A stretch of DNA of 64,000 nt, taken from contig NC_085141.1 in NCBI RefSeq assembly GCF_024139115.2, forward strand, positions 66,291,675-66,355,674. Direction: 5' to 3'. The position numbers and the translations under genes were made by a program. Positions 10,859 through 23,045 of this stretch are shown piece after piece. The DNA is from Armigeres subalbatus. Its lineage: Eukaryota > Arthropoda > Insecta > Diptera > Culicidae. The notes beneath the pieces were generated by a model that was not told the origin of the DNA, searched no databases, and worked only from the letters and a program-made list of their open reading frames with translations. Position 1 is the stretch's first letter. Each line of letters opens with the position of its first letter.

Positions 10859-13800
10859 TCAGTAAGCCTTGTGGACGCAGCTCTTCGGGTAGTTGAACTT
10901 CAGAGTCTTGTGCGACGAGTAGTTCCTCAAATCCGGGTTGTTACCGCGGGAAATCTCGGAACGTAGCTTCTCAGCCTGAGGGGAGCTCTTCTCGAAGCAG
11001 TGAACATCGAAGTATCGGCTGATCTTGTCGGTTGCGGCGCACTTGGAGTGGCAAGCGGGCAGAGGACGCAGAGTGAAGCAAATTTTATCACCTTGTTGGA
11101 TGAACTGATGCTGGTGCTGAACTGGACAGTCTTTCAGAGTGTGGTTCTGCTGGTGTGGGTGGAATTCCCTGTGCTCCTCTGAGCTAGAGCTATCGGAAGA
11201 ATCCGACGAGCTGTCAGAGTTGGATTCTGAGGACGATGAAGAGCTAGATGATGAAGAGGAATCGCTGGATGAAGAGCTGGAGCTGGAATCTTCAACATTG
11301 TGATTGTAATAGCGATAGCGTGGATGGAAGTTTTCGTGCTCGTAGATGATGTCTCCGTAGTACACCTCACGCTTGACACATTCTTCCTTGGCCTTCTGCT
11401 GGTAGGCATAGTTGAAAGCCTTGGCTGGTCCGGTGCAGTTCTGGCCAGTGATGGCATAGGAAGCTGCGAAGAATTCCGGTTTGCGCATGTAGCAATGATC
11501 GGGAGTGACAAATTCATCGAAATATTCTCCGCTGTTGGTTCCGCACAGACCAACGAAGTTGTTGTAGAATGAGTAGTCCGAGAAGAAACGAGCGCGGTAT
11601 CCATCGGTAGCGAACTTCAATTTGCCACCGAAGAAGCTGACTTCCAAATCCTTGTTGGGGTAAGCAAAGGCGTAGAAGTATGGGAAGCTTGGGTAACTTT
11701 CCTTGTACTCGAAGTGGGCAATGTTGTATTGGCTGATATCGTATGGACGTCCATTGAACATCACCATGGGTACATCGCCATTCTTGGGGAAGATATCGAT
11801 GGTGTTATCTCCGAACAGGAACTTGAAATACAGTTGATTATTCGAATCACGACGAGCCAAAGCGGCAAACTGTTCATACTCTTCGAATCCGTTCTTGTAC
11901 TTGTAGTCGTAATCGGAGTTATAGAAGTGAGACTGCTGAGCATAGAAATCGTAGTCAGGCTTAACAGTGTACAGAATTGTATGCCAGCATTCACCCATGT
12001 CGTAGAAATATTTCTTGTCATCGAAAGTGTAGAAGTAATCCTTGGAGAATGAACAGGAAGCTGAAAAAGAACTGATTAACATCTGAGAAACACATAACCA
12101 TCAATCATTACTTACGATACTGGGGCTTGCGACCAAAAACAGCAAATTGTTCGTAGTCAGAGAGTTCGCTGTAAGGACGATCACGCTGCTTGTGTGATGG
12201 CAGACGGTGCAGGAAGTATGGTTGGTAGCGAGGGAAGAAAGTGTACTTGAAGAAGTACGGGAAGTAGGTCGAATAATCGTTTTCGATGGGGTAGTTCTTA
12301 ACCTGGAACGCATAGTTTGGTCCGTACCACGACGCGTTGTAATAATCGCCATAAGGAGCGAATTCGAATTCAGCCTTGATCTGGTTGTGCTTTCCTTGGT
12401 AGAAGAAGTTCGATTCGAAATACGGATAGAAAGCATACTGGAAGTAGTCGAAGGCCTTGGCACTGTAGTTCTTAGCAACGGCACCGACGTCCTTATATTC
12501 AATCGAATAGTCGTAGAAATCATAGTAGTACGCCAGATCGATAGCATTTTGGCATTCCTCGAATTGGTAGTATCCGTTGGCCATCTGTTCTCGGCAAGCC
12601 TTGGCATCATCTGAGAAGCCAAGGTACTCGCGGTACTTGCCAGTCTGCTTTTGCTTACCCTTAACCGAAACATGGGCTCCACCCTGGCATGATTCACCAT
12701 AAAGAATATCGAAGGTCTGGGAAGCATCGCCGTAATACTTATCAAAGTCCGAGAACTTCATATAAGGTACACGAGGGAATTCACTGGTAGCGGTAGCGCA
12801 AATCTGGAACTGTTTGCCAGAGAATGGAATATCTCTGAAGTAGGATTGACTGGGGAACATTGGACTAGCGTGGAAGTAGTACAACTGACGGGATGTCTTA
12901 TCAACTGGGCTATCGGCAAAGGCGGTGGTGAACACAAACTCACTCTTCTGTTTTGGAGCGTAGAACTCGAAACCAAAGTCGTAGTAACGAACGAAGCTGT
13001 TTCTGATGCCTGAAGCAGCATTACGGAAGAACTGTTCGGAGCGGCGTTTGCTTCCGGCGCTGTAGACGAAGGGTTGAGCATAGTTTGATTCGTAGTAGTT
13101 TCCAGAGTACGAATGACGGTTGGCTGGGTGCTTGGGTCCAGTTTCTTCGAATGATGGAGTTCCGAACTTTTGGTAAGCGAAGAATTTGAAGGACTTGGCG
13201 TGAGTGCGCTGGGCATCGTAGTACAGGTTGAACTGATGGTATTCATATGGCTGGTAAGCAAATGGATAGTTGACAGCTGATACGAAGTCGTGTCTCTTAA
13301 TCGAGGTCCAGAACTGCTGGAAGTTGAAGAAGTCATAATCGTATTTAGCGTGAAGGCGCAGAGCAACACCGGTCATATCCTGACCGAAGGTGTATTCCAA
13401 GGACTTGGTAGTTTGATCTTCATCGTGAACAATCTTTGCATTAGGATTTTCGGCAATCGGACGCATATCAGTGATGTCCTTGAATCCGGTGTACGGCCAA
13501 GAGCTCAAGTGGAACATTAAATGGTCTTCCTTAGGATCCTGGAATTTCATTTCGAACTCATACTCATCGTTGACAAAGTCCAATCCCAATTCGATATTGA
13601 GTGGGAGATATCCATGCAGTTTCTTCTGGTAACCAGCGATGTAGCGTTGATGATCGAATGGCGTCATGAATCCAACCTTGGCATCAACCATACGGTGATA
13701 AAGCAGATTAACGTCAACTGATCCGTTCATAGACTGTGGCATGTAGAAGAAGTCATCATTTTCGTTTTCAGGGTGTCCAGCTGGCTGTTTGTACACCTGT

Positions 13801-16800
13801 GGGTGCGATTTGGCCGAAGCTTCAACTTCGAATTTGAAAACAGTTGGTGCCTTCAGAGTGTACAAGAATGGGAATCCAGTTGCCAACGGCCAGGCGAGAA
13901 CGACATCTTGCTGTTGGTAGAATTTGGTGAAATCACAATCGTATCCCTTTTCCAAATCTTCAAACAGATGTCTCATCTTGTGCGGAAGGTTTTCAATGGT
14001 CTGATTATCGAAAGCGTAGAAGAAATATCCGTTGAAAAGCTTGAATAACAGCTGCCCTTCCAGCTGTTCAGCCTCTTGGGCGTCAATGTTCAGCAGTTTG
14101 GCAATACGAGGAGCGGTAAATTTGGATGGTTCCTTATCATTGTAGTCATTCTTCTTCGGTCCATAGTACTTCTGGTAGTATTCGTCGTTCTTGCTGTAGA
14201 AGTACTGTTTGTAGTATTTGGAGTATTTGTCAAAGTTGTAGAAGTTGGTGCTGTAATCAGCCGATTTGTAGTAATCAGCGAAGTACTTGGTGTTGTACTG
14301 TTTCTCGAAAATATCGAAGAAAGCTTCCATACTGGAAACGAGGTAGTAGAAAGAGGTGTACTTCTTGAATCCACCATAGTTTTGGCGCAGGTGGTAAAAC
14401 ACTCCACTTGGATAACGATGATCTTCGGAAGCAATTTCTCCGTAGTGCAGACGATAGCTCATTTCGAGATTCTCCATAGCGTAATCGCGAATATGGTTGA
14501 AAGAGTACTGTACACTGACATCTTCTGGGTACAGGAAGTTAACAGCAGCCTTGGCATTTTCAGCAAGCTCACTATAATTGTCATAATCATCAGCAAGAGC
14601 AGCGGTTTCGATGGCGGACTTGACGGCGGCCCTCACATAACGGCTTGGCTCATGATGGGTAGATTCAGCCATACGTTGCAGCATATCAGCCGGTGGATCA
14701 GTGCGCATCAACAGGTGGATAGCAGCACAACGGACTTCGTGGACATCGGCGGTATTCATGTAAGCACGGTACAGTACCGAGCGGGCCAGCTCCGGATAGT
14801 AGATGACCAAATTGTCTAAGGCAGCAATCATAGCCAAACGTTGGAAATCAGTGATTTCAATCTTACCCTCCAGGTATGATTTGAAAACCGACAGGATATG
14901 GGGATGACCAAGATTTCCCAGGCAGCGAATATAGACTTGAGTCCTGATACTATCTCCAAACTGGACGGCTTCACGGAGTTTGTGAGCGAAGAAAGGAACG
15001 ATCTTGTGCTCGATGATCTTGTAGTCTGCATCAGCCAGACGACCGAAGCTGAACACTGGGTAATAGTTGTATGCCGAGCGGTTGCTCACATGAGCCTGGT
15101 TGACAAAATCGGAGTAAGCAAACAGAGCAGTGGTATTCAGATATTCCTGGTGGAGAACGACGTCACTGGTAACCAGCAGGAAAAATTCGTGCATGAGATT
15201 TTCGGTTGGGAAGCGAATGGACTTAGCCATGGAAGAGACCACGGTTGCTGCCTCATACCCACAAAGCTTCTTCTCTTTGATGTATTCGGAGATCAGCTTG
15301 AAGGCCGCTGGTGTTCCAGCTTCAGCAAGAGCATCACGATAAACAACCCAAGCGTCGACGCGCTTACTGAACTTCTTATCGGTAAGTTCGGCTTCTTGGC
15401 GTTCCTTCTGTGAAACAAAGTATTTCTGCGCCAGCTCGTACATTTCTTGGTGTCCCATAACGCGGATGGCACGGGTGAGGATGTTGAACTTGCTCATGGT
15501 GTTGGCCTTTGGCATGTTTGATGGGTTTTGCAGATCGGCAGCAATTTCGTCGACTAGTCGGCCAACTGAGCGGTCAGCATCAACATTGCGTGCGTAGAAG
15601 ATGTTGTATCCCTTGTATCCGGTGAAGTATGGCAGGAAAGGTGCTTCAGGAGCATGGTCAAAGCTTACTGGAGCTGGTTGGTAGTATAATTCTTCGCTGC
15701 TCAACGAGTAAGACTCCGAAGAGGACGAAGAAGACGAGGAGTAGGATGACGACGACGACGATGACGAGGAAGAACTCGATGAATCGGACGAAGTACTGTT
15801 ATTGCGCTCGTCAGACTCCGATGAGCTAGATGAGCTGGACGAAGAAGAATCGTCAGAGCTGCTGGAATCTGAAGATGTGTCATTCTTGCGGCTCAGGCGA
15901 TATTGATCCATTTTGTAGGCTTCGTAGTACTTCTTCTCCTTGTAAGCATTCAGGTCACGACGGTTTCGGTTGCCTCGCTTCTCGACTTGATCTAGCTGAC
16001 GTTTGTATTGATCAACAGGGCTGACTTTGGGATTCTCCTCAGATTCGGAAGAAGAGCTAGATGAACTGGATTCCGAAGATTCCGAGGACGAAGATGATGA
16101 CGAAGAGGAAGACGATGATGAAGATGATTCGGTTTCATTTCCTGGACGAACGTTGTTCTTCTTATCGCTTGACAAGTTGTAGCTGTACACCAGATCAACG
16201 AACACTTTCTGGTCTTCGGCTGGACCGGCTGGGACCTTGTCGTAGACATTCACATCGTTGAGGGTCAAGTTAACCTGAGCATATACCAGAGCAGGCTCCT
16301 TGTTCACTAGGGAAGGAGCGATGGCAACCTTGTTGATTGAGCTAGACGATTGGATGGTAAAGTTGTACCAATTTCCTGTCAAATACATGTACGAAACCAA
16401 AGATTTGGATGCAACATTTCCCATCTGGTTGGTGTTGGGCCTGAAATCACTGTATCCAGTGAATCCGAAGTGATAGCCCATTCGCTGATCGCAACGGTCA
16501 AAGTTCTGAGTTTTGGTAACTTGGATGAACTGACCATCTTCACCACGTAGATGACCTTGTGGAACCCATTGTTTGTGAGCCTGGATCATGTAGGCTGGGA
16601 TCAAATTGACATCGTAGTGGGTTTCGCATTCACCGGTAACCAGTGGTTCCATAACTTTGTAGTGGCAGTTGACTTCGCCCTTGTTCGGATGAACAGGTCT
16701 GCTGGAGTGCATCCTGTTGGCTCCACGAGTATCAACTTGCAGCTGGCTAACCCATGCCTTCAGAATGTTAACTTCGTTGTTGAAGACGGTTTTCTCAACG

Positions 16801-17388
16801 TACAGACCCTTGATGGCTCCCTTGTGGTACCGGATGCCGAATGGCTTGCTGGTCATGGGCATTGGGCGGTACTTGAATGCATCCATATGCATGTTGGTTT
16901 CATATCCGTGTGGCAGACGTTCATTGAATACAGCGTATTCTGGCTGCTTGACATAGGCAACGACGTAATCCCGACTCTTGGGACGGATGACCAGGTAAGC
17001 ACGGGTGAAAACCCCCGTCCATTGGTCGTCCAATTCCGCCAAGGCAGTCATGGTCTTAGATGTCACGTTGTACACATATTCACGGTTGGGTACCCACGAA
17101 TTGAATTCGAATTCCGTGCTCATATTCTGCCGGTACTTGTAGAATGCAGCTTGGTAAGCGTTTTGATATCCATATTCAAATCCGTTCTTGTAATTGTAAC
17201 CTTCGTAGCCAGGTTTATAGCCAGCATAGTTGCCCGTGAACGAGTTCTCGTACTGATAGGCAGCAGTTAGTCCCGCTATAAGAATGAAACGAGAATTATT
17301 AAATTAAAATTGAAAATATGATTCGTTGATTATTGGATGAAATACGGAAATACATACCCAAGGCGACGAGAAGAATCTTCGTTAGCAT
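10859..17388 (-). CDS. Vg: Vitellogenin (yolk protein precursor), three exons
   Basis: Large lipid-transfer glycophosphoprotein made by the female fat body, secreted and taken up by oocytes. Coding exons read 17388-17358, 17275-12116 and 12060-10859, with introns of 82 and 55 bp bounded by GT(ATGT/AAGT) and AG; total about 2130 residues, close to the ~2150 usual in mosquitoes. Residues 1-16 (MLTKILLVALAGLTAA) form the signal peptide. The N-terminal lipoprotein domain is followed by polyserine tracts at about 393-423 and 483-531, which flank a furin-type RNRR site at 447-450 where the precursor is cut into small and large subunits. A von Willebrand D region carries GLCG near residue 1900, and a third polyserine tract is at about 1986-2024. 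The sequence is rich in Tyr and Phe, as expected for yolk. No frameshift or internal stop was seen. The ATG at 17388 was chosen because it alone supplies the signal peptide. Long antisense frames across it are shadows. Confidence 0.97.
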
Positions 17389-17457
17389 CTTGTCACCAAG
17401 ATTCAGTAGCTCTTCCGATTGTATGTTCACCGATGAAACCGAAATGGAGAAGTGTAC

Positions 17458-17495
17458 TGTTACTGAAAATTGAGGGGCTTTTTATATAAATCAAA
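17458..17495 (-). promoter_or_regulatory. Core promoter of vitellogenin: TATA box and TCAGTA
   Basis: TTTATATAAA on the minus strand (17490-17481) lies about 95 bases upstream of the start codon. A TCAGTA at 17466-17461, matching the arthropod initiator TCAGT, follows about 20 bases later, a little closer than the usual 25-30. The spacing suggests a transcription start between 17465 and 17450 and a 5' leader of about 65-75 nt. Confidence 0.75.
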
Positions 17496-17960
17496 TTGCT
17501 TACCTCGCGCAAAAATATTGATCGCATCGGTCATAAACGAGTGTACATGATAAGTATTTCGATCAGTGCAGCGATCGCACTGTAATCATCTAAGCGATAA
17601 GAGGCAATACATTGTAGCATTGTAGCAAAACAGATTACGGTTCACTGCAGCTTCTTTCCTCCAGATTTATTTTGTCACGCTTTTAAATTTGAATCGCTTT
17701 TATCCAGACAACAACGGTGGACACCATTCTGCGCGATGATTAATGGCACTATTAGGGAGATGCACATTCCTGCACTCATCCGTCTCTTAGGTGGGTTGCA
17801 ATTAGCCCGAGGCCACACGTGACTGGTTTGTTCGTCCAAAGTGCGAAGAACCCAGCGCAAGAAAACGGCAACTCCTACGCGCCTTCCCATCTGACGGGTC
17901 TCGATCCGGGCAAATTCGCACCTCGTAATCGTGCCTCCACAGATCTCTAGGAGTTTCATT
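17496..17960 (-). promoter_or_regulatory. Proximal upstream region of vitellogenin with GATA motifs
   Basis: TGATAA at 17548-17553 and GATAAG at 17596-17601 (plus-strand orientation) are candidate GATA-factor sites within 150 bases of the TATA box. Mosquito vitellogenin is known to be driven by GATA factors and ecdysone receptor in the fat body after a blood meal; I could not find a convincing ecdysone element by eye. The 17640-17960 part is more GC-rich and carries a 94-codon minus-strand frame with no known domain. Confidence 0.45.
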
Positions 17961-18560
17961 CAACTTTTGTGTCTCGTTTACCTTTCGCTTTTTTTAATGC
18001 ACATAAAAGATTTGTGCTTGTTAGTAAATAGCACTTTTCGAAAGACCTGAAAATCGTTAAATATTTCAATTTGCAAATATTAGGATCACCTACTTTTTTC
18101 GGAAGATTTATTGATATTAAATTAAATATTAAATTTTGATAAAATTAGCATCCTTCCTCAGTTTTGCAATTGCATGGACCACTAGAACTATCAGAAGAAT
18201 AACCTAAGCTGCAACTCCGTGATTCAACGGAACGATCAAAATTTCATTTTTGTAGAGCTTTGAAATTATTCTTCTTCTTCTGACATTGCGCTCCAACTGA
18301 ATATAAACACACACAATTCCCTTTTTTTTGCTTTCCATGCCAATATTACTATTTTCCATTCCTATTTCTTATCTGCGAGATCCTCAACAAGACAGGGAAT
18401 CAAATTTACCCGCCAACGGTATGGCGTTGCTTCGTTCTCGCTCTTTTTGGATTTAGAGCCAAGATGTTTCGCATCATCAGAACCGGTGATCCTCACAATT
18501 GATGCTTTTTTAAAGGAATTTGTCATAAAGTACGCATAATGAGTGTTATAATGGATTTTT
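17961..18560. other. AT-rich DNA upstream of vitellogenin
   Basis: No gene or repeat recognised. Distal regulatory sequence for the yolk gene is possible, but nothing specific is visible. Confidence 0.4.
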
Positions 18561-19171
18561 TTTTGCAATTCTTGATCATTATGATCAGGTTTACATACCT
18601 GGTTTACAGTTCGTCTTTGAGTGATAAAATGGCCTTACTTTTCCATACCAACGCAATGGGTGCTTTAATGACCATTATGCAACTCAAATGGGTTGCATAG
18701 AATCCATTATATATCCATTTGGGTGCTGTAATGAAAAACCAACATCAGCACATGTTACTTACATGTTAACATGTGTGGTTACATGTTAACATTTTGCTGA
18801 ATTATTTCAAAACACATTTATTTAAATAGTGTATTCTCTGCATCGCGTAATAAATGAGGTAGATTGATTGACATGACATCATTTTTTTCCAAATGCAAGT
18901 TCATCTATCGCTTTATGGTTTGTAAAGCTATGCAATGTGGCACTATAACATAGAATCTGAATCTTCTCTTCAGCAATATGAATTATTCACCCGAATGATC
19001 ATGTGGAGTAAATTGGACTGTAAAATTTGGTCCTGATTAAACACATTAAAGCCCATTTTCCGTCATTGCAAAAAATAGCGTGTGCAACACGTTGCAAAAC
19101 TCGATTTTCACAACACTCGTAAGTACTTATTCAACTCGGCAAGCCTCGTTTGATAAACATACAACTCGTAC

Positions 19172-19324
19172 CAGCGGCGTAGCCAGAAAATTGGTCTAGG
19201 GGGGTTTTTCGAAACATTTTTTTTAATTTGAGGGTTCAAAAAAAATTCCTACAAAAATATTTGTCTCTGGGAGTTTACGTCCAAAGCCCCCCCCCCCCCC
19301 CCCCCCCCCGGGGCTATGCCACTG
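19172..19324. mobile_element. 153-bp hAT-type MITE nested in repeat P
   Basis: Ends CAGCGGCGTAGCC and GGCTATGCCACTG form imperfect terminal inverted repeats. The flanks ACTCGTAC (19164-19171) and GCTCGTGC (19325-19332) agree at 6 of 8 positions as an aged 8-bp target duplication. The uninterrupted copy of repeat P near 41570 reads AACTCGTGCTGAAAAAATC with no insertion, which confirms the boundaries. It contains a run of 23 cytosines at 19287-19309. Confidence 0.8.
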
Positions 19325-19449
19325 GCTCGTGCTGAAAAAATCATCTTTTTGCGCAACTAGTTGCACAAAGTACTATTATGCAACTCATTTGAGTTGCATA
19401 ATGATCATTAAAGCACCCATTACGTTGGTATGAAAAAGTGGGAAGGGTC

Positions 19450-19770
19450 CTTTGGCCGAAATACATTCGGCCGAAAGCCATTTGGCCGAATGCCACTAGG
19501 CTGAAAGTTGTTTGGCAGAACGGATCATTCGGCTGAAAGTCATTAGGCCGAAAGGGTTGTTTGGCCGAAAAAGTAATTTAGACGAATGGGTTATTTGGCC
19601 GAAAGGATCGTTTTGCCGAAAGGGTCGTTTGACCGAAAGGGTCATTTGGCCGAAACGGTCATTTGGTCGAAAGGGTCATTTGGTCGAAAGGGTCATTTGG
19701 CCGGAAGGGTCATTTGGCCGAAAGGGTCATTTGGTCGAAAAGGCCATTTGGCCGAATAGGTCACATGTGA
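19450..19770. repeat. 17-bp GGCCGAA minisatellite
   Basis: About 18 units of TTTGGCCGAAAGGGTCA with scattered changes (GGCAGAA, GGTCGAA, GGCTGAA). The repeat keeps a frame open on the plus strand across 19512-19850, which is an artefact of the unit. The same family caps the polypyrimidine tracts at 21.4 and 55.7 kb. Confidence 0.9.
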
Positions 19771-19860
19771 TTGATGACCATGCAACTACTGTTCTAATTT
19801 CCCATTATAACACCCAAATGAGTTCTGTAATGCACGAGCAGCACCAGTAAGGTTGATCAC

Positions 19861-21360
19861 TTTTATATGAAAAAAAAACAAAATCATTTTTTTAGACGTA
19901 TGCCCCCTGAAAATATAGTTTTTTGCTCCCAGAAGCTACTGTAAAAATTTCAGCCAGATCTGTCAAGTGTATGTTCGTGATCGACATCTAAAAGCGAATT
20001 CTCATTGGTTAGCGTGAAATAATTCGTTGTACGAAACTACTTCAAAGACACCAAAACTAGCACCGTGTTTCAGTTAAAAGCGCACAAAAATTCTATATCG
20101 TGCACACGAAAAATTTGACGAAGGAAACAGTTAAAACAAGTGGCCGTGTTTCACGTTTTTCAGCCCTTTTAGTACTGTCCCGTCGTAATCTGAAAAAATC
20201 CTCAAATTGTCACGTTTTTTTTTTCATGAAGCTCTAAAATTGTATTTAAACGATACAAAACACAACGAAAGTGAATGAAACCTAGCAGAAAATTACGAGA
20301 TTTGAAAACCTTTAATAATTTGAAAAAAAAACATGAAAATCGTGTAAATTAACAAATCACGAAGCTTATATGCGGATCTCTGTCCCAAATGTTATCAAAG
20401 TGGCGGGATTACGTCTTGGAAATTGAAAGTCTTAGCCTCATTACATATAGGAGAACTGGTCCTGGACTTCATCTCATGGCTTCAATGTTCATCCTATCAA
20501 AAACCAAGTAATGGGAGGGTATTTGATTTGTTTATTAATTTTGTGATTTTTTGTGATTGTGTTCAGCAGTGAGCAGACATGTTGACAAAAAGGTGCGACG
20601 AACTTGGTGCCGTATTTTTATGTTTCACGATGAGTGAGATGGAGAACGGAAAAGTTCTTGGGACGGGACAAAAATCCGGGGGGAAATTTCTTCGAACTGC
20701 AAACCAGCCGTAAAACATTACATCCGCGGAAACTTGTCCACGGATTTTGTTTCCGTGTCATTGCAAAGGGGCGGGTATGACAGAATGTCGACACATAATA
20801 TCCACATCCCGGTCCCATTTAAAACACACGGGGACCAACATTTTCCCAAGGTGTGAGGCATTCACTATGCAGGATTTTTTAAATTTTCTCACGAAATCCG
20901 CCTTTTTAGAAATACATGGGAACAAAATCAGTTGACAAGATTTCCGAGGAGTGAAGCTAATTTCAATAATTTGAATCAATATCGATTAAAAGAGACTGTA
21001 AATTGATTAAATTTAATATTTATTCACATGTGCCACCCATTTGCATGGAATTACATAAAATTTCGAATGGAAAGGGATTTGGCACGAGAAATCAATAATC
21101 CTTCTACCTAATAAACTATTGCGTTCTTTGCGATTTTTTTTTCCTAAAACTACTATTTAAACCACATATTGTCACAAGGTTGTTTGACATGTCCCGTTTT
21201 GCCAGTGCGTTTGTCCCGTTTTTTCCTCGAAATGTTCTGGTCAGCCTATTTATCGGCAAATTTTCGAGTGGATAATGTTGGCATCAATAGCAACTAAAGT
21301 GCTTAATTAAATCGAGATTGATACTCTACGTATTTGTTAGTACCTACTTGGATGCTTACC
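19861..21360. other. AT-rich DNA, no gene recognised
   Basis: Only short overlapping frames are present near 20.6-20.98 kb on both strands, without domain or splice support. No strong tandem repeat. Confidence 0.45.
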
Positions 21361-21366
21361 CGGTGT

Positions 21367-21465
21367 CAGGCCATTAGGCCGAAGGCCGTTAGGCCGAAGG
21401 ACATTTGGCCGAAGGTCATTAGGCCGAACGGTCATTAGGCCGAATGGCCATTAGGCCGAATTAGC
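21367..21465. repeat. GGCCGAA minisatellite capping polypyrimidine copy B
   Basis: About six units of GGCCGAAGGNCATTA. It runs directly into the polypyrimidine tract; an inverse-orientation fragment CATTCGGCCTAATGC at 23031-23045 closes the far side. Confidence 0.85.
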
Positions 21466-21489
21466 AAAAAGAAGCAAAAAGTGAAAAAT

Positions 21490-22985
21490 GAGAAGTTCTT
21501 CCTTCTCCCTTCTTGTATCTTCCTTCTTCTTCCTTCATTCTTCCTTCTTCTTTTTTTCTTTTTCCTTCTTTCTTCTTCCATCTTCCTCCTGCCTTATTTC
21601 TTCTTCCTTAGTCTTTATTTCTTCTTCCTTTTTCCTTCTTCCTTCTTTTTTCTTCTTCCCTCTTCCTTCTTCTTTCTTTTTTTCCGTTTTCTTCCTTCTT
21701 CCTTTCTTCTTCTTCCTTCTTCCTTTCTTCTTCTTCTTTCTTCTTTTTTCCTTCTTCCTTCTTCATCCTTCCTTCTTCCTTCTTCCTTCTTTCTTCTTCC
21801 TTCTTCCTTCTTTCTTCTTCATTCTTACTTCTTCCTTTTTCTTCTTCCTTCATCCTTCTTTCTTCTTTCTTCTTCCTTCTTCCTCCTTCCTTCTTCCTTC
21901 TTCCTTCTTCCTTCTTCCTTCTTCCTTCTTCCTTCTTCCTTTTTCCTTCTTCCTTCGTTCTTCCTTCTTCCCTCTTCCTTCTTCCTTCTTCCTTCTTCCT
22001 TATTCCTTCTTCCTTTTCCCTCTTCCTTCACCCTTCTTCCTTCTTCCTTCTTCCTTCTTCCTTCTTCCTTCTTCCTTCTTCCTTCTTCCTTCTTCCTTCT
22101 TCCTTCTTCCTTCTTCCTTCTTCCTTCTTCCTTCTTCCTTCTTCCACCCTTTTCCTTTTTTCTTCTTTCTTCTTCCTTCTTCCTTTTTCCTTCTTTCTTC
22201 TTCATTCTTACTTCTTCTTCCCATTTCTTCCTTCTTCTTTTTTCCTTCTTCCTTCTTCCCTCTTCCGTCTTCCTTCTTTCTTCTTCATTCTTCCTTCTTC
22301 CTTCTTCTTTCTTCTTTCTTCCTTGTTCATTCTTCCTTCTTCCTTGTTCCTTCTTCCTTCTTCCTTCTTCCTTCTTCCTTCTTCCTTCTTCCTTCTTCCT
22401 TCTTCCTTCTTCCTTCTTCCTTCTTCCTTCTTCCTCCCTTTTCCTTTTTTCTTCTTTCTTGTTCATTCTTCCTTCTTCCTTGTTCCTTCTTCCTTCTTCC
22501 TTCTTCCTTGTTCCTTCTTCCTTCTTCCTTCTTCCTTCTTCTTTCTTCCTTCTTCCTTCTTCCTTCTTCCTTCTTCCTTTTTCCTTCTTCCTTCTTCCTT
22601 CTTCCTTCTTCCTTCTTCATTCTTCCTTCTTCCTTCTTCCTTCTTCATTCTTCTTTCTTCCTTCTTCCTCCTTCCTTCTTCCTTCCTTCTTCTTCCTTCT
22701 TCCTTCTTCCTTCTTCCTTCTTCCTTCTTCCTTCTTCCTTCTTCAAACTTCCTTCTTCCTCCCTTTTCCTTTTTTCTTCTTCCTTCTTCCTTCTTCCTTC
22801 TTCCTTCTTCTTTCTTCCTTCTCCCTTCTTCCTTCTTTCTTCTTCCTTCTTCCTTCTTCCTCCTTCCTTCTTCCTTCTTCCTTCTTTCTTCTTCCTTCTT
22901 ACTTCTTCCTCCCTTTTCCTTTTTTTAATTCTTCCTTCTTCCTTCTTTCTTCTTCCTCCTTTTTCTTTTTTTCTTCTTCAGTTCT
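21490..22985. repeat. Polypyrimidine (CTTCCTT)n tract, copy B
   Basis: About 1.5 kb of C/T-only sequence on the plus strand with long near-perfect CTTCCTT runs (for example 21890-21950, 22030-22145, 22340-22435). CCCTTTTCCTTTTTTCTTCT spacers recur near 22145, 22437, 22762 and 22912, so a higher-order unit of roughly 150-330 bp is superimposed. Because the 7-bp unit lacks stop codons, frames of over 500 codons are open in several phases; none is a gene. Confidence 0.95.
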
Positions 22986-23045
22986 ACTTCTTCCTCACTT
23001 CACGCTAGTCACTTCGCACTCCCCAGTTCTCATTCGGCCTAATGC

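Larger units (their letters stand above)
18567..19860. repeat. Palindromic repeat family P, copy 1, with nested insertions
   Basis: 18567-18760 (ACCTGGTTTACAG, TGATAAAATGGCCTTACTTT, GCACCCAAATG-type phrases) and 18900-19170 (GTGCAACACGTTGCAAAACTC) match the inverse of 41460-42095. Pieces recur inside the copy in inverse orientation, for example CATTAAAGCACCCATTACG near 19405 and CAACTCATTTGAGTTGCATA near 19380. It is interrupted by a 153-bp MITE (19172-19324) and carries a 17-bp GGCCGAA minisatellite (19450-19770). No protein is encoded. I take it as a non-autonomous palindromic element. Confidence 0.65.

Noticed and set aside
11134..17270. Plus-strand and alternate-phase frames up to 247 codons across the yolk gene
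   Set aside because: They are shadows of a codon-biased 5-kb coding exon and lack domains.
17496..17960. Specific ecdysone receptor element upstream of vitellogenin
   Set aside because: Expected from known biology, but no convincing AGGTCA-type palindrome could be read.
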